Of a DNA stretch of 64,000 nucleotides, positions 58,101 through 61,100 are shown piece by piece. Location of the stretch: assembly GCF_036242395.1 (NCBI RefSeq), contig NZ_CP108458.1:6572001-6636000 (forward strand), given 5' to 3'. The first letter of the stretch is position 1, and each line of letters starts with the position of its first letter. The stretch is from Kitasatospora sp. NBC_01266. Its GTDB lineage: Bacteria > Actinomycetota > Actinomycetes > Streptomycetales > Streptomycetaceae. The notes under the pieces were generated by a model. The model saw only the letters and a program-made list of their open reading frames with translations. It ran no database searches and had not been told where the DNA came from. The translations under genes were made by a program, and so were the position numbers.

Positions 58101-61100
58101 TGCGGGTGATCCGTCCTTCGACATCACGGATCGTGAGTACGGTCCGGAGATCAAGAGTGTCATCGACCGTATCAGCGAGGTCATTTCGCAGTCCCCGGTC
58201 ACGGAGCATCTGGTGGTCAGTCGGGGGACGAAGGATGTGGGGGATCGTCAGCGTCCGGAGACGTTGCGAGTGGGTGTGCCGGTCGAGGAGGTCACGTTCC
58301 TTTCGACGATGGCCGGTCGTGGTCTGCCGGACAATCTTTTCGAGAATCGTCTGATTCGGCTGCATCTGAGTGTTCCGCAGTTCAAGCGGGCTGCTTTTAT
58401 CGAGGGTGCCTCGGAGGTGCCTGAGGAGCGTGAGCTGCTGTTCGGTGCGGGGCTGCGGTGGACGCCGACCAGGATCGTGCGTCCGCTGGATCCGGCTCCG
58501 CACACGGGGGATCCGAACGAGGTTCCCGCGGACAAGCAGTGGACCGTTTACGGGACTGTGGAGCTGACGCACGAGGAGTCCTCTTACGACAGTGGCGATG
58601 AGGAGATGTACTCCGATGACGGGTACGTTTCCCCGCCGCCGCCGGCGGGCACCGCGCACCTGGTGACTCCTGGGTCCTCTGCGGGCCGTTCCGATGCGCC
58701 GGTTGTTCCGTCCGTTGCGGATGGGGTGGGTGAGCGGCCGGCCGAGGTGGATGCGGTGGTCGGGCGGTTGTCGGGGATGTCGCCTGTGGAGCGGGAGTCG
58801 GTGTTCGCGCGGTTGTCGCCGCAGGGTCGGCGTTGGCTGGTGCGGGATCGGGATTTCGTGGCGGAGTTGCGCGGACTGTCGGATGAGGATTTCGTCCACG
58901 GTGTGGCGCGTCTGCTGGTGGATGTGGATCCTCGGGCGGATCGTCCGGTCTCCTCGCGGGTGGAGGCGTATGCGCAGGTCGAGCGGATGCTGCGGGATCC
59001 GGCGACGGCCGAGCGGCTGTTGGCCAGCCGGGTGCAGATCGTGGTGGTTCCGAAGGACCATTCCATGACGAGTGTGGAGGCGTTGCTGAGTCATCAGGGT
59101 CAGCGTTTCGGTGGTGAGGCTGGTGGCGGGCGGTCGCTGGACGATGTCCGTGGTTTGGGTGGTCGGATCACGGCGATCACGGAGGAGAACCTGACCGGTG
59201 AGCACACCGGTATCGGTCTTCAGCCGCATTACCCGGACGGGTACTCGACGACGACGCATGAGTTGGCGCATGCCGTGCATCTGCACGGTGTGACCGAGGA
59301 TGACCAGGCCCTGATCAAGGGGGTCTTCGAGGCGAAGGGGAAGGCGGGGGCGTCGGCGGTCTGGCCGGATGGTCCGTTGCGGGCGGCGGGCAAGGGTGAG
59401 GCGGGGCCGACGAACTACAGCTCGCGTGATGAGTTCGAGTTCTTCGCGCAGTTGACCAATGCCTATCTGGGGACCAATCACGGCAAGGACCCGTTCACGG
59501 AGGAGGTCCGCAACAACGGGCGGGAGTGGGTCGAGGACAACGAGCCGGCGTTGCTGCCGCTGCTGGAGAGGCTCTACGGCAAGGACCCGGCCGGGTTCCA
59601 TCCGGAGAAGTCCAACCCGGTCGAGGAGACCCAGCGCGAGACCGAGTCCTACGCGTACGCGCAGACCCTCTTCAACGAGCACCAGACCGACACCACCACC
59701 ACCACGGTCGCGGGCGCGGACGACAACACCCCCCGGCCGCCGGAGCACCAGGACCCGCAGCCGGACCTCGAACCCCTGCTGCCGCCCCCGCCCAAGCTTG
59801 ATAACCCCGTTTCCCAAGATTTCCTGGACATCGTGGAGTGGAATGGCCCGCAGGCCCGTGATATGGCCGAGGCCTTCATCGACAACGGCTACAAGCTGAC
59901 GCAGGATCAGTTCGCCGCGATGCCGCACGAATTCCAGACGCGGTACGCGGAGCTGGAGTTCTTCGGCGAGGATCGCGCCGACGAAGCCGATCCCGGGAAG
60001 GGCGTTTTCAACAAGCTGAAGGACCTCACCGCCGATCTGCCTCTGAAGCACCGGCAAGCGCTGTACTTCTACACGAAGGCGAAGAGTGACAAGCGGCTGA
60101 GCTACGACGACCTCAAGGCGGCCCAGCGGGTCCGTGAGAGGTCTGGCCACATCGGTGACCTGGATGATGGCGCGAAGATCAAGTGGCTGATGAAGAAGAT
60201 CAACGAGTCCATCTCGCAGTCCTACGTCCCGGCGGATCTCGTGGTCACCAGGGGCACCACGGACGTGGGTGACCGCCTGCGGCCGGAGGATCTGCGGGTG
60301 GGCACGCCCGTCAGGGAGGTCACCTACGTCTCCGCGAAGATCGGTGACCAACTGGCCAAGGCCTTCGACCAGAAGCAGATCCAGCTGCACCTGCTGGTAC
60401 CCGAGGGCGTGCGAGCGGTGTACATGGCGAAGGTCTCCAAATTCTCCGACGAGCGCGAGCTGCTGTTCGGGCGCGGCCTGCAGTGGACGCCGACCAGGAT
60501 CGTCAAGCCCGAGCACGACGGTGGCCAGTGGACCGTCTACGGCGAGGTGGATCCGCCGACGCATGAAATCGAGGGTGACGGCGCCCCCCTCTTCGGGTAC
60601 AAGCGGCAGGTCCAGTCGAACAAGGACCACAAGCTCCCCTTGGACTTGGACAACATCTCTGACGTCGACTCGGATGATCTCTCCGAGAAGGAATCGGTGG
60701 ACCAGCAGTACTCCGGCGACGAGGAGATGTACTCCGGCGATGAGTACGCGTCCCACGACGATGAGGAGATGTACTCCGGCGATGAGCAGATGTCGTCCGG
60801 CGGTGGCTACCTCGCACCGCCGCCGCCCGCGGGTCCTGACCACGGCTCGGAGCCGCTGCTTCCGCCGCCCCCGCCGGCCTGGCTCAACCCGCACAACTGG
60901 CCGGAGGATCTCGCTCAGGATGTGATCGCTGATCATTTTCTGGATCAGGGTTGGGAGTTGACGTCGGAGCAGTTCGACGGGATGCCCCATGATTTCCAGG
61001 CTGCTTATGCGGAGCGTGAGTTCTTCGGGACGGAGGAGGAGTTCCAGGAGCGCCAGGTTGTGATGGAGGTGGCGCTGGAGGGGATGAAGAGTGACCTCCG

